Program-made: the position numbers and the translations under genes | NCBI GenBank assembly: GCA_964457685.1 | Contig: CAYWFS010000015.1 | Span: 1-40,299, forward strand | Direction of reading: 5' to 3' | DNA length: 40,299 nucleotides | Origin: UMGS1696 sp964457685 | Lineage (GTDB): Bacteria > Bacillota > Clostridia > Oscillospirales > CAG-272 | The notes under the pieces: model-generated | Database searches by the model: none | The model's input: only the letters and a program-made list of their open reading frames with translations | Told to the model about the DNA's origin: nothing | Part shown: in pieces, positions 1 to 7,303 of the stretch | Layout: each line of letters opens with the position of its first letter | How positions within the stretch are numbered: the first letter of the stretch is position 1

Positions 1-221
1 CTGGTAAGATCGAGTACCGTCTCGACAAGACCAACATCATCCACTGCCCCATCGGCAAGGCTTCCTTCGGTGCTGAAAAGCTCAGCGAAAACTTCAACAC
101 TCTCGTTGGTGCAGTTATTAAGGCTCGTCCTGCTGCTGCCAAGGGTCAGTACATTAAGAGCTGTGTTGTTGCTTCGACAATGGGCCCCGGCATCAAGGTA
201 AACACTGCTAAGCTCGGCTAA
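1..221 (+). CDS. rplA: 50S ribosomal protein L1, C-terminal part (5' end outside window)
   Basis: The reading frame enters at base 3 and runs for 72 codons to TAA at 219-221. The translation carries the L1 C-terminal pattern: EYRLDKTNIIHCPIGK, then SFGAEKLSENF, then a basic KARPAAAKGQYIKS stretch and the closing STMGPGIKVNT segment. L1 binds 23S rRNA at the L1 stalk and usually represses its own operon by binding the mRNA. An intrinsic terminator follows at once and no rplJ comes next, so rplA ends its operon here. Only the C-terminal third is visible. The family call is secure. Confidence 0.95.
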   Translation, partial: GKIEYRLDKTNIIHCPIGKASFGAEKLSENFNTLVGAVIKARPAAAKGQYIKSCVVASTMGPGIKVNTAKLG

Positions 222-231
222 TTTACAAATA

Positions 232-271
232 TAAAGCGGTTCTTCGGATAACCTCCGCGAGCCGCTTTTTT
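232..271 (+). terminator. Intrinsic terminator of the rplA transcript
   Basis: A 9-bp stem, AAGCGGTTC paired with GAGCCGCTT (one G-U pair), is followed by a run of T. It begins 11 nt after the rplA stop codon. Confidence 0.85.
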
Positions 272-311
272 ACGGACTAACAAATTTATTTTATACTTTT
301 GGAGATATATC

Positions 312-617
312 ATGGCAACAGTTGCACAGATTCTTGAAGCACTCATGCTTATTTGCTTCGGTTTTTCCTGGCCTATCAACCTCAGAAAGAACCTCAAGGC
401 TAAGTCCGCAAAGGCTATGAGCCTTCCCTTCATTCTTCTCATCATCACCGGTTACATTTTCGGTATCATCGCTAAGTTCATCACAATCGCAAACGGCGGT
501 ACTGTTCACTGGTACGTTCTTGCTGTTTACTTCTTCAACCTCATTGTTGTTTCCTGCAACATCGTTGTTTACTTTATCAACCGCAAGTACGACAAAATAA
601 ACGAAGCAAACAAATAA
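312..617 (+). CDS. Small PQ-loop / SemiSWEET-like membrane protein
   Basis: This is a 101-aa protein with three predicted hydrophobic helices, at about residues 5-22, 40-60 and 67-88. The segment WPINLRKNLKAKSAKAMSLP after helix 1 resembles the PQ-loop signature (Pro, then a basic linker, then K-S-x-S) of SemiSWEET-type transporters. SemiSWEETs are three-helix proteins that dimerise to move small sugars, and the length fits. The start ATG is supported by GGAG 7 nt upstream. No promoter is obvious between the rplA terminator and the gene, so it may depend on readthrough or a weak promoter. The substrate is unknown. The family call rests on topology and this one motif. Confidence 0.6.
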   Translation: MATVAQILEALMLICFGFSWPINLRKNLKAKSAKAMSLPFILLIITGYIFGIIAKFITIANGGTVHWYVLAVYFFNLIVVSCNIVVYFINRKYDKINEANK

Positions 618-629
618 TTTCCGAATAAT

Positions 630-677
630 AAAAATATCCGACAGGCTTTTAATCTTAAGTCTATCGGATATTTTTTT
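630..677. terminator. Bidirectional intrinsic terminator
   Basis: AAAATATCCGACAG pairs with CTATCGGATATTTT. T runs lie on the 3' side of both strands, so it can end the PQ-loop gene (plus) and the G5/3D gene (minus). Confidence 0.85.
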
Positions 678-685
678 ACTTATTT

Positions 686-781
686 TTAAGTTAAGGCTGA
701 TAAACTCGAGAAAACGTGCCTAAAAGGCTTGAATTTGTGGCATTTTTTGCACGTTTTCAACCTTAATCAGTGTTTGCTTAA
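686..781. repeat. 96-bp dispersed imperfect palindrome, copy A
   Basis: The element starts TTAAG and ends CTTAA. Its arms are imperfectly complementary over about 35 nt, with a central core GAAAACGTGC / GCACGTTTTC around a 27-nt loop. Copy B at 28965-29060 matches it at 89 of 96 positions with no indels (my manual alignment). The element lies 2 nt beyond the stop codon of the minus-strand gene 784-2214. It contains no ORF and no classical U-tract terminator. It could be a MITE, a REP-like element or a structured 3'-UTR module. Confidence 0.85.
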
Positions 782-783
782 AT

Positions 784-2214
784 TCAGTCGATATAGTAAA
801 TTTCCATATCGTAAACATATCCCTCTCGAGAGAACGCAGAGAAATACGGGTTGTCTGATGAGAGCCAAACATCTATCTCCCATTCGTCAACCTTACCGCC
901 TATATCGGACGCAACTCTGACACCGAAATCGTACTTGTCATTCTTAACATAAAGACGTGTTCCCATCGGAATATTGTCTTTATCTACCGCAATAACGGTT
1001 TCATCTGCCATTGTACCGAGGTAAGTAAGCCCCTCGATATTGTAATACGTTGCGGGAACGACACGTCTGTGCGAATATGTGTAGGTTACACCGTCGGAGC
1101 CGACAAATGAACCTCCTACGCCCTCCTCATACACCTCGTTTACGGGATATTTTACAGTCTCCTCGTATTCGAATGTGCGTGAGTTTTCCTGACCGTTTAT
1201 GTATTCCACAGTGTAATACTTGTTTACAAGACCGTTTTCGCCATACTGAGAGTAGTTTCTCTCCCCTCTCGGAATAAGGTCGGTCTCATATACCGTTGAC
1301 TCGTAAGCGGTTTCCTCAGATACAGTTTCAAAGCTGTATTCGTACTTGTCTATGCTTATCGTGGTATCAGCGGCAATGACAGATTCAAGAGACACTGACG
1401 GCACATAGCATTCTTCAAGAGTGATTCCGCACTGTTCGAGAAGCTCTTCGAGTGTTATTCTTGCGGTCGATACTTCAACGTCTTCCTTGTCATAAAAATC
1501 AAGAACTACGTTAAACTTTTCTTCAACTTCCTCGACAGGCTGAGTAACGGACGGCTCGGATTCGCTGTTTACGTCATCCGTGGGTTCGTCACCAACAGTG
1601 TCCTCTGACGGCTGAGTTTCGGGTACATCATCAACCTTATCCGAACTTTCATCGTTATCCTGCACGGGAGTGGATAATTCCCCATCATCGTCTCCGCTCA
1701 AATCAACGTAATCACCTACGTTTTCTCCGATATCGAAGTCTGCCGGCTTGTTCTTTTCTGCCGCCGAATTTACCATAACAATAACAGACGTAAGGAGAGC
1801 CACCACAAGCACCGCTACAGTAGATGTTACCACGGCATATCTGTTGTGCTTTTTCTTTTTTATCGCCCTTTCAGCGGTCTTTTCGGAGCTTTCACGGACT
1901 ATTCTGCTAAGTGAATTCATGCTGACAGTTTCGCTGTTCTCACGAACTCTTATAGGTGCGGCAGTCGTTACCATACTATGTCTTGCCCCGGTAATTCTTT
2001 CCGCAACATATGCAATATCATCTTCATCGGTGGTACAGTTATCCTCGACATCATGAATGACTTCATCTACTTCATCGGAAGCAACTTCGCCGGAAGTGGC
2101 TTCGACGGAGTTGACTTCATCGGAAGTGCATTCGTCGGAAGTACATTCTTCCTCTTTTTCTATATCTTCGAGCATCTCATTTTCCGACAAATTTTTGTTT
2201 TCGTTCGGTTTCAA
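784..2214 (-). CDS. Membrane-anchored G5 / 3D-domain protein (YabE-like)
   Basis: The protein has about 476 aa. The order is: an acidic Ser/Thr/Glu-rich N-terminal stretch with short TSDE-type repeats; a basic RAIKKKKHNR and one transmembrane helix (about 126-148); an acidic linker; a DUF348-like stretch (about 235-290); a G5 domain (about 300-365, ETDLIPRGER...GENG...VEYINGQE); and a C-terminal 3D domain (about 405-450) with AVDKDNIPMGTRLYV, SDIGG and EIDVW, the three conserved Asp. Known YabE/Rpf-stationary-phase proteins with this 3D fold act on peptidoglycan, so wall remodelling is likely. I chose TTG at 2214 because AAAGGAA lies 7 nt upstream. The longer TTG start at 2271 would sit only about 7 nt after the predicted transcript start. 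An ATG near 2175 is another option. Confidence 0.8.
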   Translation of the reverse strand: MKPNENKNLSENEMLEDIEKEEECTSDECTSDEVNSVEATSGEVASDEVDEVIHDVEDNCTTDEDDIAYVAERITGARHSMVTTAAPIRVRENSETVSMNSLSRIVRESSEKTAERAIKKKKHNRYAVVTSTVAVLVVALLTSVIVMVNSAAEKNKPADFDIGENVGDYVDLSGDDDGELSTPVQDNDESSDKVDDVPETQPSEDTVGDEPTDDVNSESEPSVTQPVEEVEEKFNVVLDFYDKEDVEVSTARITLEELLEQCGITLEECYVPSVSLESVIAADTTISIDKYEYSFETVSEETAYESTVYETDLIPRGERNYSQYGENGLVNKYYTVEYINGQENSRTFEYEETVKYPVNEVYEEGVGGSFVGSDGVTYTYSHRRVVPATYYNIEGLTYLGTMADETVIAVDKDNIPMGTRLYVKNDKYDFGVRVASDIGGKVDEWEIDVWLSSDNPYFSAFSREGYVYDMEIYYID

Positions 2215-2284
2215 TCTGAAATTCCTTTCCGTATAATACCGATTTAAAACGGCATTTACATACAGACACAATTATCTAATTTAG

Positions 2285-2313
2285 ATTATATCATATACGC
2301 ACCCAAAATACAA
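2285..2313 (-). promoter_or_regulatory. SigA-type promoter of the G5/3D gene
   Basis: Minus-strand -35 TTGTAT (2308-2313), a 17-bp spacer and -10 TATAAT (2285-2290). The predicted start near 2278 gives a leader of about 64 nt to the TTG at 2214. Confidence 0.75.
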
Positions 2314-2321
2314 GTGAAAAC

Positions 2322-2401
2322 AAAAAAATACCCCGATACAGTGAAGTTGTTCATAGTTAACTTGTTAACAGTGAACTTGTTTCACTCACGTATCGGGGTA
2401 T
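2322..2401 (-). terminator. Very long hairpin terminator of the solute-binding lipoprotein gene
   Basis: Nested complementary blocks cover almost the whole 74 nt from 2328 to 2401: ATACCCCGATAC/GTATCGGGGTAT, AGTGAA/TTCACT, GTTCA/TGAAC and GTTAAC/GTTAAC around a 2-nt loop, about 29 pairs. On the minus strand a run of seven T follows (2322-2328). Its position 8 nt after the stop of 2410-3915 marks it as that gene's terminator. Confidence 0.85.
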
Positions 2402-2409
2402 AAGTGGAT

Positions 2410-3915
2410 TTAGCCGCCTATGGTTTCTTTTATCTTTTCGTTGTACTTGTCGAGAGTCTTTGTTGCTATCTTATCGAACTTCTTGAGCATGGAAGAAACA
2501 TCGGAAGAATAAGATCTGAGGAGGTTCATTATAGCTTCGTTATATGTACCGACTTCAAAGTACCAACCGTAGTCGTAGCAACGTGTCTCAAAGATAAGGT
2601 CAAGCATTTCGGAAGAATCAGCGTCACGGGAAACCTTATTCTGGAGAGTCTGGTCATAGTACGCAGGAGTAAGAGTATATTTACCCTCATATGCAAGAGC
2701 CTCTGTTATCCAGCCTGTACGAGCAAGCTCTTCCTTGCTGAGAGAACCCTTGGGAACGGAATAAAGCGGTAATGCCCATGATGAGCAGCTGTTGTAGTAT
2801 TCTTCCTGTAATTCATCATACTTGGGGAGAGGAAGTATACCGAAGTCGTCTTCCATTTCACGGAATTCCGTTGCGGCACTGAGGTTATACATCTTAAAGA
2901 GAGTTCTTCCCTCTGTGAATGCTATATTACCCCAGTCTGCATTGTAGTTATAACGCTGATATGCACAGGTTACATCCTGATTATATGCATATGTAGTGAA
3001 TTTTTCAAATGCACTGATAAACTTTTCACTGCCGAGAGTAAGCTCTATTTCTCCGTTGTCGTTAATTTCACAGCACTTAACACCGGACGCATTTACGATA
3101 CCCATCATAACGTCGTCCCAAAGATATATACCGTAAATATCTTCAACGTCGTTTACATGATTTCCGTTGTTATTATAGTCAAGGTTTGCGTCTATAGCTT
3201 CTGCAAGAGAACGGAAGTTATCAATAGTCCATGTACCGTCTCTTACCATGTCGTACATATTCGGCAGATTGTAATTTTCCGCCATCGTTTTGTTGACATA
3301 TACGCAGAATGTATTTCTGTTGTCACCGATTGAAATGTCACCCGTTGCCTGGAATACGGAACCGTTAAAGCTCATGTCGGAAACGGCTTTCTGATCCCAC
3401 CACGGCTGTGACAAATTAATATTATCTATTGAGTTGAGGTCCATCAGCAGATTTGCAACCAGTGCATTACATGAAGAATATGCGGAAAGTACAACAAGGT
3501 CATAGTCGTTTGTACCTGCCTGTACCGAGGTCTGTAGAGGTGATTGACCATCACGCATATCCGCGTCTACCTTATTTGAAACGATTGTAACATTTGCGGT
3601 GTCCTCAATGGTCTTCATTCTCTGCCACATAGCGTCGTTTATCGGCTCACCTGTGAAGTCTTCCGCGTCGAAGTCATCGTATACTGCACTGTGACGGAAA
3701 ATATTGAAGGTGTATCCCTCGAAGTCTGCATCCTCAAGTCCCGAATCAAGGCGAGCATCCGGGTCTTCGTTCGCTTCTTCAACGGAATCCGCAACAACAT
3801 TTTCGGATTCAGTGCTTGGTTTTGTGTTATCGTTGTTATCGCCGGTTTCCGAGCAGGCGGCAAGGGTGGACGAAAGCATTAGCATTGCTAAAATGAGTGC
3901 GAAATTTCGTTTCAT
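2410..3915 (-). CDS. Extracellular solute-binding lipoprotein, family 1-like (orphan)
   Basis: This 501-aa protein has a lipoprotein signal peptide with lipobox LAAC (Cys21) and a Glu/Asn-rich linker. A substrate-binding fold follows, with blocks typical of carbohydrate SBPs: PWWDQ, TGDIS, YDMVRDGTWTIDN and FGILPLPKYD. An Asp/Asn-rich loop before IYGIYLWD resembles the Ca-binding loop common in this family. The start ATG at 3915 has AGAAGGAG 7 nt upstream; an upstream in-frame extension lacks a ribosome site. The gene is clearly paralogous to 13661-15169. No ABC permease or ATPase lies beside either copy, so any import must use components encoded elsewhere. A sugar ligand is inferred from the family and from the adjacent GH43 genes. 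Confidence 0.8.
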   Translation of the reverse strand: MKRNFALILAMLMLSSTLAACSETGDNNDNTKPSTESENVVADSVEEANEDPDARLDSGLEDADFEGYTFNIFRHSAVYDDFDAEDFTGEPINDAMWQRMKTIEDTANVTIVSNKVDADMRDGQSPLQTSVQAGTNDYDLVVLSAYSSCNALVANLLMDLNSIDNINLSQPWWDQKAVSDMSFNGSVFQATGDISIGDNRNTFCVYVNKTMAENYNLPNMYDMVRDGTWTIDNFRSLAEAIDANLDYNNNGNHVNDVEDIYGIYLWDDVMMGIVNASGVKCCEINDNGEIELTLGSEKFISAFEKFTTYAYNQDVTCAYQRYNYNADWGNIAFTEGRTLFKMYNLSAATEFREMEDDFGILPLPKYDELQEEYYNSCSSWALPLYSVPKGSLSKEELARTGWITEALAYEGKYTLTPAYYDQTLQNKVSRDADSSEMLDLIFETRCYDYGWYFEVGTYNEAIMNLLRSYSSDVSSMLKKFDKIATKTLDKYNEKIKETIGG

Positions 3916-3962
3916 GGGAATACTCCTTCTGTATTTTTTCACGTTCAATTTGATGTTATCTC

Positions 3963-3991
3963 ATTATAGCACATCTGCACAAAAAAAAGAA
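3963..3991 (-). promoter_or_regulatory. Extended -10 promoter of the solute-binding lipoprotein gene
   Basis: Minus-strand TGTGCTATAAT (the -10 at 3963-3968 with an upstream TG). The -35 position reads only TTCTTT, so activity probably depends on the extended -10 or an activator. TTGCAC/GTGCAA words recur just upstream at about 4013-4022 and 4046-4055. Confidence 0.6.
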
Positions 3992-4054
3992 GAGGTTATT
4001 TTAAATTTCATTGTTTTGCACAGATATTCGTCTCGTATTTGTTGCATTTGCACA

Positions 4055-4098
4055 ATATAAAATACTCCACAGCAAATTTGACTATGGAGTATTTTATG
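4055..4098 (-). terminator. Intrinsic terminator of the GH43 operon
   Basis: ATAAAATACTCCA pairs with TGGAGTATTTTAT. On the minus strand it lies about 40 nt after the stop codon at 4140. Confidence 0.8.
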
Positions 4099-4139
4099 TT
4101 TTATGACATTTTTTGACGAATTACGCCCAATAAACAAAC

Positions 4140-5642
4140 TCAGCCTACAAGCGTAACCTTATCCTTGCTGTAGCTCTTTGTCGGGTACTTGAGGACTGTA
4201 TCCTTATCGGGAGGAGTCGGGAACACCGGTGTATCACCATCCCATGTAATAGGGGCAATCCAAACGCTTCTGCCACTCCAGCCTGTTCCGCTGATGAGAT
4301 TTGCATGATAAATCATCCATGTTTCACCATCGGGTGCAGTTGTAAATGAGCAATGTCCTGGACCGAATACCTTATCAGTCTTTGCAAATACGGCTCCGTC
4401 CGACTTCTGCCAGTTTGCGGCATCGAGTATATCTCCACCGTTGAACGTAAGCATACTGAGGCAATAATAATCGCTCCAGCTGCCCGAACCCGAGTAAACG
4501 ATATAAAGTGCGTCACCGTGAGTAAGAGCAACAGGACCTTCGTTTATAAGAGGAGAGCCGCCGCCGATTTCCCACTTCTTATTCGGCTTTGAAATAAGCA
4601 CACGTTCACTGTCGATTGTAGAGGGAGATGACATATGTGCGATATAGATATTCTGCATGAGGTTTTCGTCTCCCTCCCAGCCTGACCAGACGAAGTAGTG
4701 TTCTCCGCCGTATTCAAGCACGGTGCCGTCTATCGCCCATTTGTCGGTTGAATCGGTAATTTTTCCGAGCATTATGTAGTCTGCGGTGGGATCTGTATCG
4801 CTTGTGCATTCGAGGACGTACATACGGTGATTATAGTTGTCACCATCGTCTGCCGCAACGTAGATATACCACTTTCCGTCAATCTTATGAAGCTCAGGAG
4901 CCCAATATTCGGAAGAATACGCTGTATCAGACGGAGCTGTGTATACCTTTCGTCCGCCCTCGGTCGTTATCTCGGTGAGGGATTCAAGCTCATTTACGCA
5001 AACTCCGTTACCACCCGAATAGCAGTAGTAATATCTGTCTCCGTCACGAACCACCCACGGATCTGCACCGCTTGATGCAACGGGATTTGTAAACTCGGTA
5101 TAGGTGTACTCTGCCTCTGCGTTATATATCTCACAGAAATCCTCACTGAGTATCAGTCCCTCATCGGTTATCTTATCTGAAAGCACCTCTGCCGCAAGCT
5201 TTGTAAGAGTTGGAGTATATCCGACACAAACAAGGCGATTATCTATGGCGGCAATCACAAACTGCTCCTCGTCAAGCATTGCGTATGCTTTTTCGCTTGC
5301 GTCTCGGTTTGTACGTCCGATAAGTATTTCGGTTGCGTTTTTGTTCGGGTCGTCTGTCGGCTTAACATAGTCCGTATCAAAGGTCGGTCGGCTTCCTATC
5401 GAATCGTAAACAGCATTTACAAAGGTTTGAGCCGCCGAAATTTCCATTGAATCTGCCGCATCCGGGCGAATTACGGAATATTTTGACGAAGCGGAAACAA
5501 ATTCTATTTCGCAGGTCTCGATTTTCGTCTCCGTGCTATCCTCTGTCATGGGTGTGTCAGCTGCATTTTCGCCGCATGAAGTCATGCCGGATACAAGAAC
5601 AAGTACAGCTGTGGCAAGTGCAATATATTTTTTCTTAATCAT
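4140..5642 (-). CDS. GH43-family glycoside hydrolase lipoprotein
   Basis: This 500-aa protein has a lipoprotein signal (TSC, Cys23) and an N-terminal alpha/beta accessory domain (about 48-170, including ATEILIGRTNR) like those preceding GH20/GH67-type catalytic domains. A GH43 five-bladed propeller occupies about 185-495. The expected catalytic acids are visible: Asp194 in SGADPWVV (base), Asp305 in WAIDGTVLE (pKa modulator) and Glu368 in INEGPVAL (acid). GPGH (His430) and EYWAPE are also typical. GH43 enzymes release arabinose or xylose from plant hemicellulose or arabinan, or galactose from beta-1,3-galactans; the exact substrate cannot be read here. It is membrane-tethered outside the cell. 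Its ATG overlaps the preceding GH43 stop by 4 nt (ATGA), so the two are translationally coupled. Confidence 0.88.
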   Translation of the reverse strand: MIKKKYIALATAVLVLVSGMTSCGENAADTPMTEDSTETKIETCEIEFVSASSKYSVIRPDAADSMEISAAQTFVNAVYDSIGSRPTFDTDYVKPTDDPNKNATEILIGRTNRDASEKAYAMLDEEQFVIAAIDNRLVCVGYTPTLTKLAAEVLSDKITDEGLILSEDFCEIYNAEAEYTYTEFTNPVASSGADPWVVRDGDRYYYCYSGGNGVCVNELESLTEITTEGGRKVYTAPSDTAYSSEYWAPELHKIDGKWYIYVAADDGDNYNHRMYVLECTSDTDPTADYIMLGKITDSTDKWAIDGTVLEYGGEHYFVWSGWEGDENLMQNIYIAHMSSPSTIDSERVLISKPNKKWEIGGGSPLINEGPVALTHGDALYIVYSGSGSWSDYYCLSMLTFNGGDILDAANWQKSDGAVFAKTDKVFGPGHCSFTTAPDGETWMIYHANLISGTGWSGRSVWIAPITWDGDTPVFPTPPDKDTVLKYPTKSYSKDKVTLVG

Positions 5643-7207
5643 TTTGGATATTCCTGAGATGTATGTGTGGGTCCGAGTATTTCAAGTCTGTCTACTCCCG
5701 ATTCTGTGGGAGCAAATCTTGCACGGTCTATGCATATTGTTCTCGGATGAACTTCCGTAATGCTCTTATGTGCGTGATAAACTATTATAAGCTCGCTTCC
5801 GTCGGGAGAAGTTGTGAAGCTATGGTGACCGGGGCCGGATATTTTTGAGGTATAGCTGAGGATGGGACTTGCGTCGTATCTCTCATAACCCTCGAGAGGA
5901 GACTCTGAAACCGCATATCCGACAGCGTAATACTTGGAAGTATATCCACAACCCGAATATGTTAGGTAATAAAGACCGTTATGCTTGAGAACAAACGGAC
6001 CTTCCGCAACCTCACCCTCTTTCTTTTCCCATGAAGCCTCTGCCTTGAGAATGAGCTTTTCCGTACCGGGCTTTACCGTTACTATATCGTCTTCAAGCTC
6101 ACAGCCGTAGATTGCATATTCGTGACCCTCTCTCCAGCTTACATAGTAGAGGTAGGCTCTTCCGTCATCGTCAAGGAAAATATGGCCGTCTATACTCTTG
6201 TCGTAGAGCCAGTTTTCTTCGGGAATGAACGGGCCAAGGGGAGAATCCGCAACAGCAAAGCCTATATGCTCGTCAACGGACATTATCATATAGAACTTGC
6301 CGTCCTTTTCAACTACCTCGGGTGCCCAGTACCAACGGTCGATTCCCCATGCGGATTCTATGCAATATCCCTTATTTTCCCAGTTTACAAGGTCATCGGA
6401 AACATAAACATAATATCCTACATCGGCGGAGGTTGAATAGCAATAATACTTTCCGTCATATTTGAGTACACCGGGGTCAGCAGCCTGAAACTCCGAAAAT
6501 ACGGGATTTTTATAGGTCTTTCCCTCTTTTTCGGGAGCTGTGTATTCGCTTATCATGAGATTATCGAACTCTGCACCGTGACCGTCATCGATATATCCTA
6601 TTCCTTTACCAGGCATACCGGTGAGAACGTACTCGAACTCCTGCCACGGCTCTACTCCCTCCATATCATCAAGGAGGTACATACGGTAGGTATTTCCGTC
6701 ACGCTCCACTCTGAGCTTACCGCCATCTTCCGCATCCTTTGTTTTAACTACCTTTTCGGCAATCTGCTCTACCACCATACCTGACTGAGCCGAGCCCTTG
6801 AGTTCATAGAGGTATACTCGTCTGTCTCTGAGCATGAAAGCATATCCCTCAAAGCCGTCGTATATCTCGGATTTTTTCGCACCGAAAATTATACCTGCCG
6901 ATGATATACCGCTGTTCGGAACAACGTCTATCTCTACCGCATAGTCATTTTCGGTGTCGTAATCCTCGCTTATAGCCGCATGATATTCCTGAGTGAACAT
7001 ATCCTTTGCGGTTTCGGCAGCTGTTGCTTTCACACCGTCGATAGTGTAGTTGTCCGACACATAAATGAATTTGTTTTCCATAACGGTTTCTCCTTCGCTT
7101 TGTTCCACGACACTTTCCTCCTCGAGTGTATTATTTTCGCACGACACAAGAGAAGTCAAAGTCATAATTGTCGCAAGCAAAGCACACAAAAATTTATTTC
7201 TTTTCAT
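5639..7207 (-). CDS. GH43-family glycoside hydrolase lipoprotein with N-terminal beta-sandwich domain
   Basis: This 522-aa protein has lipobox LVSC (Cys23). Residues about 50-222 form a beta-rich, LamG/DUF1080-like module (AVEIDVVPNSG, FEGYAFMLRDRRVYLYEL, ending EFDNLMISEY), probably carbohydrate-binding. The GH43 domain follows: Asp244 in QAADPGVLKYDGKYY, WYWAPEVV, Asp340 in SIDGHIFLDDDG, Glu402 in EVAEGPFVLKHNGLYY and His461 in SGPGHHS. All three catalytic acids are intact, so an active retaining-fold propeller with inverting chemistry is expected from the family. The substrate is unknown, probably arabino- or xylo-oligosaccharides. The start has GGTGA upstream. The stop overlaps the next GH43 start. 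No promoter is seen between this gene and the terminator of 7304-9010. Confidence 0.88.
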   Translation of the reverse strand: MKRNKFLCALLATIMTLTSLVSCENNTLEEESVVEQSEGETVMENKFIYVSDNYTIDGVKATAAETAKDMFTQEYHAAISEDYDTENDYAVEIDVVPNSGISSAGIIFGAKKSEIYDGFEGYAFMLRDRRVYLYELKGSAQSGMVVEQIAEKVVKTKDAEDGGKLRVERDGNTYRMYLLDDMEGVEPWQEFEYVLTGMPGKGIGYIDDGHGAEFDNLMISEYTAPEKEGKTYKNPVFSEFQAADPGVLKYDGKYYCYSTSADVGYYVYVSDDLVNWENKGYCIESAWGIDRWYWAPEVVEKDGKFYMIMSVDEHIGFAVADSPLGPFIPEENWLYDKSIDGHIFLDDDGRAYLYYVSWREGHEYAIYGCELEDDIVTVKPGTEKLILKAEASWEKKEGEVAEGPFVLKHNGLYYLTYSGCGYTSKYYAVGYAVSESPLEGYERYDASPILSYTSKISGPGHHSFTTSPDGSELIIVYHAHKSITEVHPRTICIDRARFAPTESGVDRLEILGPTHTSQEYPK

Positions 7208-7235
7208 ATTTTTTCACCGTAGCAAAATCACTTTA

Positions 7236-7280
7236 TTCTAAAAACGGGAACGGCTTATATCGTTCAAAGTCGTCCCCGTT
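7236..7280 (-). terminator. Intrinsic terminator between the LamG gene and the GH43 pair
   Basis: Minus-strand AACGGGGACG pairs over 10 bp (one G-U) with CGTTCCCGTT, followed by TTTAG. It lies about 24 nt after the LamG stop codon and about 30 nt before the GH43 start, with no promoter in between. Partial readthrough may set the GH43 level. Confidence 0.8.
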
Positions 7281-7303
7281 ATAGATTCACTTGGTTATGA
7301 AAA

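Noticed and set aside
686..781. Element copy A as an ordinary intrinsic terminator
   Set aside because: Its central stem is not followed by a U tract on either strand, and a separate good terminator lies at 630-677.
3704..4060. Plus-strand ORF overlapping the start of the solute-binding lipoprotein gene
   Set aside because: Antisense to a signal peptide and promoter region; no ribosome site or family resemblance.
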